Shown piece after piece: positions 27,429 through 35,293 of a stretch of DNA of 64,000 nt. Source of the DNA: Burkholderia ubonensis subsp. mesacidophila (GTDB taxonomy: Bacteria; Pseudomonadota; Gammaproteobacteria; Burkholderiales; Burkholderiaceae). The translations under genes were made by a program, and so were the position numbers. The DNA lies in the NCBI RefSeq assembly GCF_002097715.1, contig NZ_CP020737.1, forward strand, positions 2,852,001 to 2,916,000. Reading direction: 5' to 3'. The notes under the pieces are model-generated. The model worked only from the letters and a program-made list of their open reading frames with translations. It was not told where the DNA came from and made no database searches. Every line of letters begins with the position of its first letter. Position 1 is the first letter of the stretch.

Positions 27429-28545
27429 CTGGCTGCGCCTGACCGAAGAAGCCGCCGACACCACCCTGCCCGCCGACCTGCGTGCGCGGGATTCATTCGC
27501 CGCACGCGATTGCGGCTGGGTCGAGCAGATGGTGCCGTTCATCGGCAGCCACGCGACGCCGGGCGGCTGGATCGTCGATCCATTTTGCGGCTTCGGCACG
27601 ACGCTCGTCGCCGCCGCGCAATGCGGCGCACCGGCGCTCGGCGTCGAGATCGATCCGGAGCGTGCGGCGTTCGCGCGCGAACGGCTCGCGCGGGCGGGCG
27701 CCACGGCCAGCCGCCATCCGGTGCTCGCGGGCGACCTGTCGACCGCCGCGACGCAAACCGCCGCGCGCGACGCCGGCGGCCCGTTCACGCTGTGCCTGAC
27801 GAGCGTGCCGTACTTCGGCTGCGACGAGCTGCCCGGCAAGTCGGCCGACGGGCAGCTGTACGGCGTCGCGCATTACGCGCCGTTTCTGGAACGGATGCGC
27901 AACGTGTTCGCGGGCGTGCACGCGCTGCTCGAACCGGGCGGCTGGTGCATCGCGATGGCGCAGAACCTGCGCCTCGGCGGCCGGTTCGTGCCGCTCGCGT
28001 GGGATGTCGCGCGGCTGCTCGGCGAACGCTTCGTGCTGCACGAGGAACGCGTGCTGATCTACGAACGCGCGGGCGGCCCCGCGCCGCACGGCGACGGCGC
28101 GACCGATCGCACGCACGAGTACGCGCTCGTGTGCCGCAAGGCGCCGCTTGCGAGCGATGCCGACGCCGCCCGTGCGCTCGTCGCCGCGCTGACGCGCGAC
28201 GGCTTCGCGTTCGCGGTGTTCGGCGGCTTCGCGCGCCGGCTCGCGGCCGAAGCGGGCCATGCCGATGACGACACCGATACGCCGCTGAACGACGTCGACC
28301 TCGTGGTGCCGCCCGACGATGCGGGCGTGTCGCGGCTGCTGCAATGGCTGGAAGCCGACGGCTTCTCGCTGGAATCGTGGAATGCGCGGATCACGCCGCC
28401 GGTCGCGGCCGCCGCGCTGCGCTACCGTCACTACTTCCGCGCGCGGCGGGTCGATGCGCGCGGCCGGCTGGTGCAGGTCGACGTCACGGTCGCCGACACG
28501 CAGGAAGGATTCGCCGCGTGCGCGGCAGGAGCGAACGACCGCTGA
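27412..28545 (+). CDS. DNA-methylase-like domain fused to a nucleotidyltransferase-fold domain
   Basis: 377 residues. The N-terminal half is a Rossmann methyltransferase of the DNA methylase group: IVDPFCGFGTT (54-64) is motif I, GVEIDPERAAFA follows, and SVPYFG (131-136) stands where DNA amino-methylases have (S/D)PPY, so one Pro is replaced. The C-terminal part looks like a minimal nucleotidyltransferase: GG at 271-272, Asp294 and Asp296 in NDVDLVVP, and a third Asp (357) in LVQVDVTV, the usual catalytic triad spacing. Overlaps the radical SAM gene by 17 bases. Function not recognised; a two-protein modification system is the natural guess. Confidence 0.7.
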   Translation: MTTATSWLRLTEEAADTTLPADLRARDSFAARDCGWVEQMVPFIGSHATPGGWIVDPFCGFGTTLVAAAQCGAPALGVEIDPERAAFARERLARAGATASRHPVLAGDLSTAATQTAARDAGGPFTLCLTSVPYFGCDELPGKSADGQLYGVAHYAPFLERMRNVFAGVHALLEPGGWCIAMAQNLRLGGRFVPLAWDVARLLGERFVLHEERVLIYERAGGPAPHGDGATDRTHEYALVCRKAPLASDADAARALVAALTRDGFAFAVFGGFARRLAAEAGHADDDTDTPLNDVDLVVPPDDAGVSRLLQWLEADGFSLESWNARITPPVAAAALRYRHYFRARRVDARGRLVQVDVTVADTQEGFAACAAGANDR

Positions 28546-28561
28546 GCCGGTTGCGCACTCA

Positions 28562-28797
28562 CCGCCGTCACCGCTGGCCGAACCACCGGTCGAAGCGCCG
28601 CATGTAGTTCAGGTCGACGCCCTGGAACGTGCCGCCGTACGCGGACACCGACCAGAAGCGCGTCAGGTTGATCGTCGCCTTGAACGCGTTGCTCGCCGAT
28701 TGCAGCCCCTGCTCGTAGCCGAGCACGAAGCGCTCGTTGATCGCTTTCGAGATCTGCACGACTTGCGGATCGGTCAGGCCGACGTCGCTGCGGCCGA
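28562..28797 (+). repeat. Direct repeat, copy 1: truncated 3' end of tamB
   Basis: These 236 bases match 31210-31445 (the 3' end of tamB plus a few bases beyond its stop) at all but one position (catgtag here, cgtgtag there). It begins 16 bases after the stop of the methyltransferase-nucleotidyltransferase gene and breaks off abruptly into metG-like sequence at 28798. It encodes only the last 76 or so residues of TamB on the minus strand and is non-functional. Confidence 0.95.
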
Positions 28798-29306
28798 AAC
28801 AGATCGACGCGCTGCTCGCCGCGAACCGCGATTCGCTGGCCGGCGCGGGCACCTCGACGGACGCGGCCGGCAGCGCGAAGGCCGCGAAAGCCGCGACAGC
28901 CGACGCGAAGGCCGCAAAGGCGAACGCGAAGCCCGCCGCCGCGAACAGCTCGGACGGCGCCGACTCGCCCATCTCGATCGACGATTTCGCAAAGATCGAC
29001 CTGCGCATCGCGAAGATCGTCGCGTGCCAGGCGGTCGAAGGCTCGGACAAGCTGCTGCAGCTGACGCTCGACGTCGGCGAGGAGAAGACCCACAACATGT
29101 TCTCCGGGATCAAGTCCGCGTACCAGTCGGAGCAGCTCGTCGGCAAGCTGACCGTGATGGTCGCTAACCTCGCGCCGCGCTAGATGAAGTTCGGCCTGTC
29201 CGAAGAGATGGTGCTCCCGGCGTCGGCAACCGACGAGAAGGCCGAGCCGGGCCTCTACATCCTCGAGCCGCACAGCGGCGCGAAGCCCGGCATGCGCGTG
29301 AAGTAA
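28798..29306 (+). pseudogene. Decayed copy of the metG 3' end (tRNA-binding domain)
   Basis: Corresponds to metG 25467-25978: linker plus C-terminal tRNA-binding domain, ending in the same GMRVK-stop and a damaged copy of the metG terminator. It has no start. An in-frame TAG at 29181-29183 replaces the AAG of APRKMKFG. The linker differs by indels and substitutions (GTSTDAAG for GGATADAAG), and there are changes such as RNV to HNM and YEPEQ to YQSEQ. This is more divergence than in the adjoining tamB repeat, which suggests it came from another strain's metG rather than from a recent local copy. Confidence 0.93.
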
Positions 29307-29596
29307 GCGGCGCGCGCCGCCGCTCGCTCGACAGTCCCGCACGATGCGTGCGTTTTTTTACGCCTGCGCCACGCCGTTGTCGATGCTGACCTTGCGAGCG
29401 CCAACGACATCCACCGCACGCTGCGCCCCGTTTGCAACGTCCTGCGAGATTGCCCCGATGCCAACGGCAACAATCCGTCAAAACAATACATGTCCTATGG
29501 ATTAAATGCTCCAGGATGAGTAATTTTTCACACGAGAGCACTTTGAGCAGCAGACAGGTGCCTTCGATTTCTCAATAATCCGACAGGAGAAATAAG
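29307..29596. other. Junction region upstream of hcp
   Basis: 290 bases between the metG remnant and hcp. The first part continues the metG downstream sequence (damaged terminator near 29333-29359). 29358-29477 holds a possible minus-strand gene remnant. From about 29478 the base composition falls, and the hcp promoter should lie there; no consensus -35/-10 pair is convincing. Confidence 0.5.
29358..29477 (-). pseudogene. Possible 3' remnant of an unidentified gene
   Basis: On the minus strand about 39 codons read through without interruption to a TAA at the T-run: RIVAVGIGAISQDVANGAQR then AVDVVGARKVSIDNGVAQA. A TGA stops the frame immediately upstream and there is no start. The amino acid make-up looks protein-like, and the end coincides with a convergent terminator, as for a real gene end. 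Not recognised; may be chance. Confidence 0.3.
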
Positions 29597-30079
29597 GTGG
29601 CGCAGGATATTTTCTTGAAGCTCACGGGCATCGAGGGCGAATCGACCGATCGCAGTCGTTCGAATGAAATTGAGGTACTAACATGGACTTGGTCGGTAAG
29701 CCAGCAATCCAATATGCACATGGGAAGCGGTGGTGGCGCAGGCAAATGCACCGTTGACGATCTAACGTTCGAGCACTATATCGATCGCGCCACACCGAAT
29801 CTGATTCAGTATTGCTTGACAGGCAAGCCTATCGACAGCGCTGTGCTGGTGATGCGTAAAGCTGGCGGCAAACCACTCGAATACCTGAAGATCACGATGG
29901 AGGACGTGCTCGTCACCGGAGTCAAGCCGGTTAGCAACCCCAACATGAGGGTCCCGCGCGAAGAAGTTCGATTGTCTTTCTCCCGTGTGAAACAAGAATA
30001 TGTGATTCAGAACGCCCAGGGTGGTGGCGCCGGAACAGTGGCTATGGGTTACGACATTAAAGCAAACAAGGCCATCTAA
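29597..30079 (+). CDS. hcp: Hcp-family type VI secretion tube/effector-carrier protein
   Basis: 160 residues from GTG 29597, with AGGAGA seven bases upstream. Typical Hcp sequence: MAQDIFLKLTGIEGESTD, IEVLTWTWSVSQQSN, GKCTVDDLTFEHYIDRATPN, PLEYLKITMEDVLVTGVKP, RVPREEVRLSFSRVKQEYVIQ. Hcp forms hexameric rings stacked into the inner tube of the type VI secretion system and can chaperone small effectors in its lumen. No structural T6SS genes are near, so this is an orphan Hcp travelling with the amidase gene 14 bases downstream. It is less GC-rich than the chromosome. Confidence 0.95.
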   Translation: MAQDIFLKLTGIEGESTDRSRSNEIEVLTWTWSVSQQSNMHMGSGGGAGKCTVDDLTFEHYIDRATPNLIQYCLTGKPIDSAVLVMRKAGGKPLEYLKITMEDVLVTGVKPVSNPNMRVPREEVRLSFSRVKQEYVIQNAQGGGAGTVAMGYDIKANKAI

Positions 30080-30093
30080 CAACGGGACATATC

Positions 30094-30708
30094 ATGCTGT
30101 TCATTTCAAAACAAGGTCATGTCGATGCGGAGCGCATCCAGGTCAAGATATTTTCAGAAATTGAACGAAGCCCAATGATCAAGGTTAACGGAATCGTCGT
30201 TCATCAAACAGACAGCCCAACAGCAGAAAGCATCTTCAACAGCTACAGAAAAAAAGGGGCCAATGGCGCGCACTTCCTAATCGACAAAGACGGAACAATC
30301 TATCAAACAGCTTCACTACTCAAAAGAACCAATCACGTTGGAAAACTCAAATCCCGCTGCATCATTACACACGAATGCCCCGCCGCAGAATTGAAGATAG
30401 CATCTGGAATGAAACACAAATATACAAAGCTATCAATTCACGAGCACAAAAAAAACTGGCCGAATCGATACCCATCGAACAACGACTCGATCGGCATTGA
30501 AATGGTTGGAGCGGCACACGACAAAGACATACCCGGCACCAACAGGAAGGAGAAAGTGTATGAAAGCGTCACAGAAAAGCAAAATTCATCCCTGCAATGG
30601 TTAATCAAAGAGTTAACTAAAACTCTTTACATTTCATCCCATGAAATTTATCGCCACCCTCAGCTATCCTACAAAACACCGACAGAAGCAGCCACCGCAA
30701 AATGGTAA
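30094..30708 (+). CDS. Amidase_2 (AmpD/PGRP-fold) peptidoglycan amidase, probable T6SS effector
   Basis: 204 residues, no signal peptide. Amidase_2 fold: GIVVHQTDS with Zn ligand His37, GAHFLIDKDGTIYQTA, NHVGKL, NDSIGIEMVG (catalytic Glu position as in AmpD), and RHPQLSYKTPTEAATAKW, where His188 is the second ligand, Lys194 the catalytic lysine and Glu198 the likely third ligand. It should cleave the N-acetylmuramoyl-L-alanine bond. Lying 14 bases after hcp and overlapping an exported small protein, it fits an antibacterial effector carried by Hcp into the target periplasm. The N-terminal 27 residues before the domain may contact Hcp. Family secure, effector role inferred. Confidence 0.85.
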   Translation: MLFISKQGHVDAERIQVKIFSEIERSPMIKVNGIVVHQTDSPTAESIFNSYRKKGANGAHFLIDKDGTIYQTASLLKRTNHVGKLKSRCIITHECPAAELKIASGMKHKYTKLSIHEHKKNWPNRYPSNNDSIGIEMVGAAHDKDIPGTNRKEKVYESVTEKQNSSLQWLIKELTKTLYISSHEIYRHPQLSYKTPTEAATAKW

Positions 30709-31130
30709 ATTCGAGACCAGCCAAACTCTTGCTCGCACTTGTTTTTCTCACACTACAAACAACAACCCAAGCAAGAACCGTGAGAAAAGTGACGATCGAT
30801 GAAACGGGATTAAATCTTGACACCCAGGACTCCAATTTGACGGAAGGCTGCAAGAAATTTAAACCAACGATCAACCAAGTGAGGCATTATTTCGAAAAAG
30901 CATATCCTATCGAAAATTATACAGTTACGACCGAACGCTACTCGCCCTGCTACACAACCGGGACAATTACATTCAGCGACAACAGCTCTGGCAAATTCCA
31001 ACTATATTCAGGAGGAACTTCCACACTGTTTTGGTCCAGAGGGGGAGCAGTCAACTTGCTATATAAAAAAAATAAGTGGCACGATCCCTTTGCTTGCAAC
31101 TACGGCCTTGGCAACGAGCAAGAATGCTGA
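30702..31130 (+). CDS. Exported small protein, probable immunity protein to the amidase
   Basis: 142 residues. Signal peptide about 1-24 (LLLALVFLTLQTTTQA). The mature part of about 118 residues contains four cysteines (50, 83, 132 and the C-terminal 142), enough for two disulfides, and ends DPFACNYGLGNEQEC. Its ATG lies inside the amidase gene (7-base overlap), so synthesis is coupled, as expected for effector-immunity pairs. Periplasmic location matches where a peptidoglycan amidase would have to be neutralised. No family recognised. AT-rich like the amidase gene. Confidence 0.7.
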   Translation: MVNSRPAKLLLALVFLTLQTTTQARTVRKVTIDETGLNLDTQDSNLTEGCKKFKPTINQVRHYFEKAYPIENYTVTTERYSPCYTTGTITFSDNSSGKFQLYSGGTSTLFWSRGGAVNLLYKKNKWHDPFACNYGLGNEQEC

Positions 31131-31209
31131 ACCAGGCTCTTGAGGCCCCCGGCGCCCACCTCGTGCAGAACGCCAGGGGTCGTCCCCGGCGCTCTGTCAT
31201 GCCTCCCCC

Positions 31210-31445
31210 CCGCCGTCACCGCTGGCCGAACCACCGGTCGAAGCGCCGCGTGTAGTTCAGGTCGACGCCCTGGAACGTGCCGCCGTACGCGGACACCGAC
31301 CAGAAGCGCGTCAGGTTGATCGTCGCCTTGAACGCGTTGCTCGCCGATTGCAGCCCCTGCTCGTAGCCGAGCACGAAGCGCTCGTTGATCGCTTTCGAGA
31401 TCTGCACGACTTGCGGATCGGTCAGGCCGACGTCGCTGCGGCCGA
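31210..31445 (+). repeat. Direct repeat, copy 2: 3' end of intact tamB
   Basis: Partner of 28562-28797 with one mismatch over 236 bases. This copy includes the functional stop and last 76 or so codons of tamB. The islet's own sequence ends exactly at its left edge. Confidence 0.95.
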
Positions 31446-34400
31446 TCGAGAATTCGTCGAGGCCGATCGTCTGCGCGACGCGCTTGCCGGTCGCGCTGCC
31501 GAGCAGCGCGAGCGCGGCCGTCATCGTGTTCTGCTGGCCGAGGTTGTTGCCCTGGTCGGTGCCGTGGCCGAACAGCAGCCACGACAGCTTCTCGTTGTCG
31601 GTCACGTTCGGCTCCGACACGAGCTTGACCGTCGGCGACTGGATCGTGCCCGTCACCTGCACGCCCGCCTCGACTTCCTGGTTGCGCCGCATCGCGAGGA
31701 TGTTGACGCCCGGGTTCGACACCGGGCCGTTGAACGTGAAGAAGCCGTTCTCGATCGCGAGCTTGCGGCCGAACGACGTATACGTCGAGCCTTCGGTCAC
31801 GCGCACGTTGCCGACCGCGCGCAGCGGCACGCCGGGTGCGCTCATCACGGTGATCGTGCCGCGCAGCCCGAGATCCGCGCCGTGGCCCTTGAACCGGAAG
31901 TCGTTGCCGAGGCCGATGTCGATGTTCGCGCGCGGTGCGAGCGACGGCGCGGGCTTGTCGGTCGCCGGCTGCGACTTCGCGATCGCGGTGCCGGTCTGCG
32001 TCTCGCCGCGCACCGTGCTGTCCGGGCGCACGATCACCACGTCGTCGGACAGGTGCGGCGCCGCCTGTTCCGGCAGGTCGAACAGCGCATGGTCGACGAC
32101 GAACTTGCCGTCGATCGCGAGCCCGCCGTGCGCGCCCTCGTTCGCGACCGTCGCCTTGCCCGACAGCGACAGCTTGCGGTCAGGCGCTGCGAACAGCTCG
32201 AGCTTGTCCGCGACGATGCTCGCGGTCAGGTCGGGGGCCTCGTTGTCGAGCCGCACGCGGCCGATCGCGCGCAGCGTGCCGTTGCCGCCGTGGAACTCGA
32301 CCTGCTGGAATTCGACGAGGTTCTCCGCCAGCCGGATGCGCACGATGCCGTCCTTCAGCTGCACGCCCTGGTCGACGAGCGTCGCGGACAGGTCGTCGCC
32401 CGTCAGCATCCCCGATACGTTCGGCTTCGCCGGCGTGCCGGCGACCGTCAGCTTCAGCGCCGCGCGCCCGCCGAGCAGGTAGCTCGGCCCGAACAGGTAG
32501 CCGGTCGCCTTCAGCGACGGAATGTCGGCATCGATGCGGCCCGACAGCGGGCCGTCGTCAGCGACCGCGAGCATGCCGTCGCGCGGCGCGAACGGCACCG
32601 CGACGCTCGCGTCGAGCGTGCCGACCCGGTTCGCCTTGGCCTGCACGGTCACGTTCAGCCGGTTGCCCGCGCCGAACGCGGCGCGCGCCTGCAGGTCGGT
32701 GAGCCCGAGCGATGCAATCCCGCGCGCGGTCTCGACGGTCACGTCGCCGCTGCGCCGCTTCACCTGCAGAGAGCCGGTCGCGGAAGTGCCGAGCGCAAAA
32801 TCCCAGTCGGCGTCGAGCACCACGTCGGTCCGTACCGGCGCTCGCTCGCCGGTCAGTTCCCGGCGAATCTCGAGGAAGCGCGCGACCGACGCGCCGCTCA
32901 CCGTGCCCACGGAGCGCAGCAGGCCGTGGTCGAACACGAAGGTCTTCAGGTCGATCGCCGCGCCTTCGAGCGTCAGCTTCGTCGCGCCGAGCGTCACGCG
33001 CCCGGGGCCCGCCGATACGACGAGCGGCGTCTGCAGCGCGAATGCCGGCGTGCCGCGGTTCTCGAGGCGCGTCACGGTGCCGTCCCAGCGCATCCCGTCG
33101 CGGTTTTCCACGACACCGCCGTTCGCCGCGACCGTCAGGTCGATCACGCGCCCGCCCGCCATCCCGACCGCCGACGCGTCGAGCGTGTGCTTCGCGCGCG
33201 TGCCGTCGAGGTTCGCGCGCAGCGCCTTCAGCTGCAGCGAGCCGAGCGTCACGTTGCTCGCGTCGGCGGTGAACACCAGCGCGCCGTGCGCGCCGTCGCG
33301 GATGTCGGCGCGCCCCTGCGCGGCGCCGATCCGGTTCGCGCCGAACACGACGCCCTGGGCCTTGTAGGTCGCGGTCACGTTCGGATGCGCGAAGCTGCCC
33401 GTCAGGTCGCCCTGCGCCTCGACGAGCCCCGCGACGCCGAAGCCGAGCCGGTCGAGCTGCGGCGCCTCGACGGCGAAGCGCAGCCGGTCGCCGGGCGCGC
33501 CGAAGCTGCCGCGCAGGTCGACGCGGTTGCCCGCGATCGACAGGTTCGCGCTGCTCGGCAGGATCCGCGTGCCGGCGAGCTGCACGACGCCCGCGCCGGT
33601 CAGCGGCACGCCGTCGTACAGGCTGTCGCCGAGCTTGAAGGTCGCCTTCGTCGATACTTGCGGCGCGAACGCGCCCGACGCGGTCAGCGTGCCGTTCACG
33701 CGCGTCTCGCCGCGCTTCGCCGGCGCGGCCTTCGCCACCTTCGCGGCTGCCTTGCCGGCAGCGGCCGGCGACGCGCTCATCGCGGCGAGCAGCAGCGGAT
33801 CGAAGTTGACGAGCGTCGCCTTCGCGTCGTAGCTCGAATGCGCGTCGTGGCGGAACACGCCGGTCAGGTCGATGCGCCCCTTGGCCGCCGTCACGCGCGC
33901 ATCGGTCAGCACCGTCTGCTGCGGCGTCAACGCGACCTTCGCGCGCGCGCCGAGCGCGAGCTTCGGATCGTTCAGGTCGAACTCGACGGTCTGCACGCCG
34001 CTCGCGAGCGTCACGCCGACCGGCCCGCCGAGCCGCATCGGGCGCAGTTCCGCCACGAACGCGTTGAGGTCGAGATTCGCGACCTTCAGGTCGAAACGGC
34101 CCTTGCCGCCCGCGAGCGCGCCGCCGCCCGTCACGCTGCCGTCGCGGATCAGCTTCAGCGCGAGGCCGTCGATCCGCTGCGCGTGCGCGTCGAGCCGCAC
34201 GGTCGCGTTCGCATCGACGACCGGCAGCAGATGCTCGCCGAGCGTGCCCGGCTTCGCGTTGACGATCGACACCGGGCCCGTCACCGCGAACGCGTGCGGA
34301 TGCGCGGGATCGGCCGGCGCGGGCGCGAGCTCGGCGCGCACCGCGAGGTCCGCGGCCGGCGCGCCCGGCGCCAGCGCCTGCGGGTTCACGTGATCGAACG

Positions 34401-35265
34401 CGAGCGACGCGCGCGTGAGCGGCACCGCGCCGAACGGCGCCGCCTCGACGTGCGCGCGCCCGTTGAGCTTCAAGCCGCTCGCATTGACGTCGGCGACGAG
34501 CGCTTCGAGCGAGCCCGAGACGCGCGCGCGCGCATCGACCGGCTCGTCGGCGAGCTTGCCCGCATAGGTCGCGTCGCCCGTCAGCGCGAACGGCCGCACG
34601 CCGTCGAGCTTCGCGCGCGCGGTGAGCGCGCCGTACGGCGTGTCGAGCCGCTCGAGCGCCAGCTCATGGTGGCGGCCGTCGCTGCGGCCGCTCAGCGCGA
34701 GATGGTCGAGCTGCGTCGTCGAGCCGCCCTCGTGGATCGCGAGACGGTCGAAGCGCAGGTCGACGATCCGCAGCTGCAGCGGCAGGCGCAGGTCCTGCGG
34801 CATCACGCTCGGCGTCGACGGCCCCGGCGCGATCCGCACGTCGATCGTGCCGGCGCGCAGCGTGTCGACCGTCAGGCGCAGCGGCGCGCGGGTCAACGCC
34901 CAGCGCCCGTCGAGACGGTCGATCCGCACCTCGGTGCCCGCGCCGTCCGGGCTCGTCCACGCGAACGCGCGCAGGCGCACGCCGGTGGCCAGCGCACCGC
35001 CCTCGAGCGTGCCCGACAGCCGCCCGCCGAGCACGCGCACCGCCGCCTGCCACGCGAGCCGGGTGCCGCGCTCGGTCGTGACCGCGGCGAGCGCGAGCCC
35101 CGCCACCAGCACGACCAGCAGCACGACGCCGGCGAGCGTCCACGCGACGCCGCGCAGGGCCCGTCCGCCGTGTGACAGGCGCGGCGGACGCGGCGCGTCC
35201 TCGGGCCGGCCGTCGGGCGTGTCCGGATCGTGGGGCGGCGGCGTGTCGTGGGCGTCCTTCGTCAT
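31216..35265 (-). CDS. tamB: TamB, translocation and assembly module subunit / lipid-transport bridge
   Basis: 1349 residues. A cytoplasmic tail of about 40 residues, one inner-membrane helix (GVAWTLAGVVLLVVLVAGLA), a very long periplasmic beta-rich region of repeated strands, and a C-terminal DUF490/TamB domain (SEPNVTDNEKLSWLLFGHG ... YEQGLQSASNAFKATINLTRFWSVSAYGG). TamB spans the periplasm, works with TamA in outer-membrane biogenesis, and is thought to carry phospholipids. tamA lies 28 bases upstream on the same strand, forming an operon. The last 236 bases are duplicated at 28562, yet the gene itself is intact. Confidence 0.95.
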   Translation of the reverse strand: MTKDAHDTPPPHDPDTPDGRPEDAPRPPRLSHGGRALRGVAWTLAGVVLLVVLVAGLALAAVTTERGTRLAWQAAVRVLGGRLSGTLEGGALATGVRLRAFAWTSPDGAGTEVRIDRLDGRWALTRAPLRLTVDTLRAGTIDVRIAPGPSTPSVMPQDLRLPLQLRIVDLRFDRLAIHEGGSTTQLDHLALSGRSDGRHHELALERLDTPYGALTARAKLDGVRPFALTGDATYAGKLADEPVDARARVSGSLEALVADVNASGLKLNGRAHVEAAPFGAVPLTRASLAFDHVNPQALAPGAPAADLAVRAELAPAPADPAHPHAFAVTGPVSIVNAKPGTLGEHLLPVVDANATVRLDAHAQRIDGLALKLIRDGSVTGGGALAGGKGRFDLKVANLDLNAFVAELRPMRLGGPVGVTLASGVQTVEFDLNDPKLALGARAKVALTPQQTVLTDARVTAAKGRIDLTGVFRHDAHSSYDAKATLVNFDPLLLAAMSASPAAAGKAAAKVAKAAPAKRGETRVNGTLTASGAFAPQVSTKATFKLGDSLYDGVPLTGAGVVQLAGTRILPSSANLSIAGNRVDLRGSFGAPGDRLRFAVEAPQLDRLGFGVAGLVEAQGDLTGSFAHPNVTATYKAQGVVFGANRIGAAQGRADIRDGAHGALVFTADASNVTLGSLQLKALRANLDGTRAKHTLDASAVGMAGGRVIDLTVAANGGVVENRDGMRWDGTVTRLENRGTPAFALQTPLVVSAGPGRVTLGATKLTLEGAAIDLKTFVFDHGLLRSVGTVSGASVARFLEIRRELTGERAPVRTDVVLDADWDFALGTSATGSLQVKRRSGDVTVETARGIASLGLTDLQARAAFGAGNRLNVTVQAKANRVGTLDASVAVPFAPRDGMLAVADDGPLSGRIDADIPSLKATGYLFGPSYLLGGRAALKLTVAGTPAKPNVSGMLTGDDLSATLVDQGVQLKDGIVRIRLAENLVEFQQVEFHGGNGTLRAIGRVRLDNEAPDLTASIVADKLELFAAPDRKLSLSGKATVANEGAHGGLAIDGKFVVDHALFDLPEQAAPHLSDDVVIVRPDSTVRGETQTGTAIAKSQPATDKPAPSLAPRANIDIGLGNDFRFKGHGADLGLRGTITVMSAPGVPLRAVGNVRVTEGSTYTSFGRKLAIENGFFTFNGPVSNPGVNILAMRRNQEVEAGVQVTGTIQSPTVKLVSEPNVTDNEKLSWLLFGHGTDQGNNLGQQNTMTAALALLGSATGKRVAQTIGLDEFSIGRSDVGLTDPQVVQISKAINERFVLGYEQGLQSASNAFKATINLTRFWSVSAYGGTFQGVDLNYTRRFDRWFGQR

Positions 35266-35293
35266 GCGGTGTGTGATGGATGAATCGGTTCGG

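Larger units (their letters stand above)
28562..31209. mobile_element. Inserted islet: tamB' - metG' - Hcp/amidase/immunity cassette
   Basis: 2648 bases bounded by the direct tamB repeat, so that removing one repeat plus the islet would leave tamB directly behind the gene ending at 28545. Contents: tamB 3' copy, decayed metG 3' copy, a short remnant, then hcp, amidase and immunity-like genes. The cassette genes are visibly AT-richer than the chromosome: hand counts give 25 of 60 G+C at 30301-30360 and 19 of 60 at 30601-30660. No integrase, transposase or inverted ends were seen, so homologous or illegitimate recombination is more likely than transposition. Confidence 0.7.

Noticed and set aside
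28568..29146. Minus-strand frame of 192 codons ending in the TamB C-terminus
   Set aside because: It runs from antisense of the metG fragment across the artificial junction into the severed tamB end; no start signal.
28737..29183. Plus-strand frame of 148 codons covering part of the metG tRNA-binding domain
   Set aside because: It begins in the tamB repeat, has no ribosome site and ends in a TAG inside the domain. It is the metG fragment, not a gene.
29255..29541. Overlapping minus-strand frames over the metG fragment end and the cassette's left edge
   Set aside because: Arg/Ala-rich antisense translation of metG sequence; only the short piece at 29358-29477, in a different frame, looked protein-like.
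30617..30874. Minus-strand frame antisense to the amidase and immunity genes
   Set aside because: Overlaps two better supported plus-strand genes with start, coupling and domain evidence.
28562..31445. Transposon or prophage explanation for the islet
   Set aside because: No transposase, integrase, terminal inverted repeats or phage genes. The repeat is a piece of tamB, which points to homologous or illegitimate recombination.
31348..35175. Long plus-strand frame (about 1275 codons) antisense to tamB
   Set aside because: Same GC effect; low-complexity Arg/Val/Glu product with no domain, while TamB on the other strand is full length.
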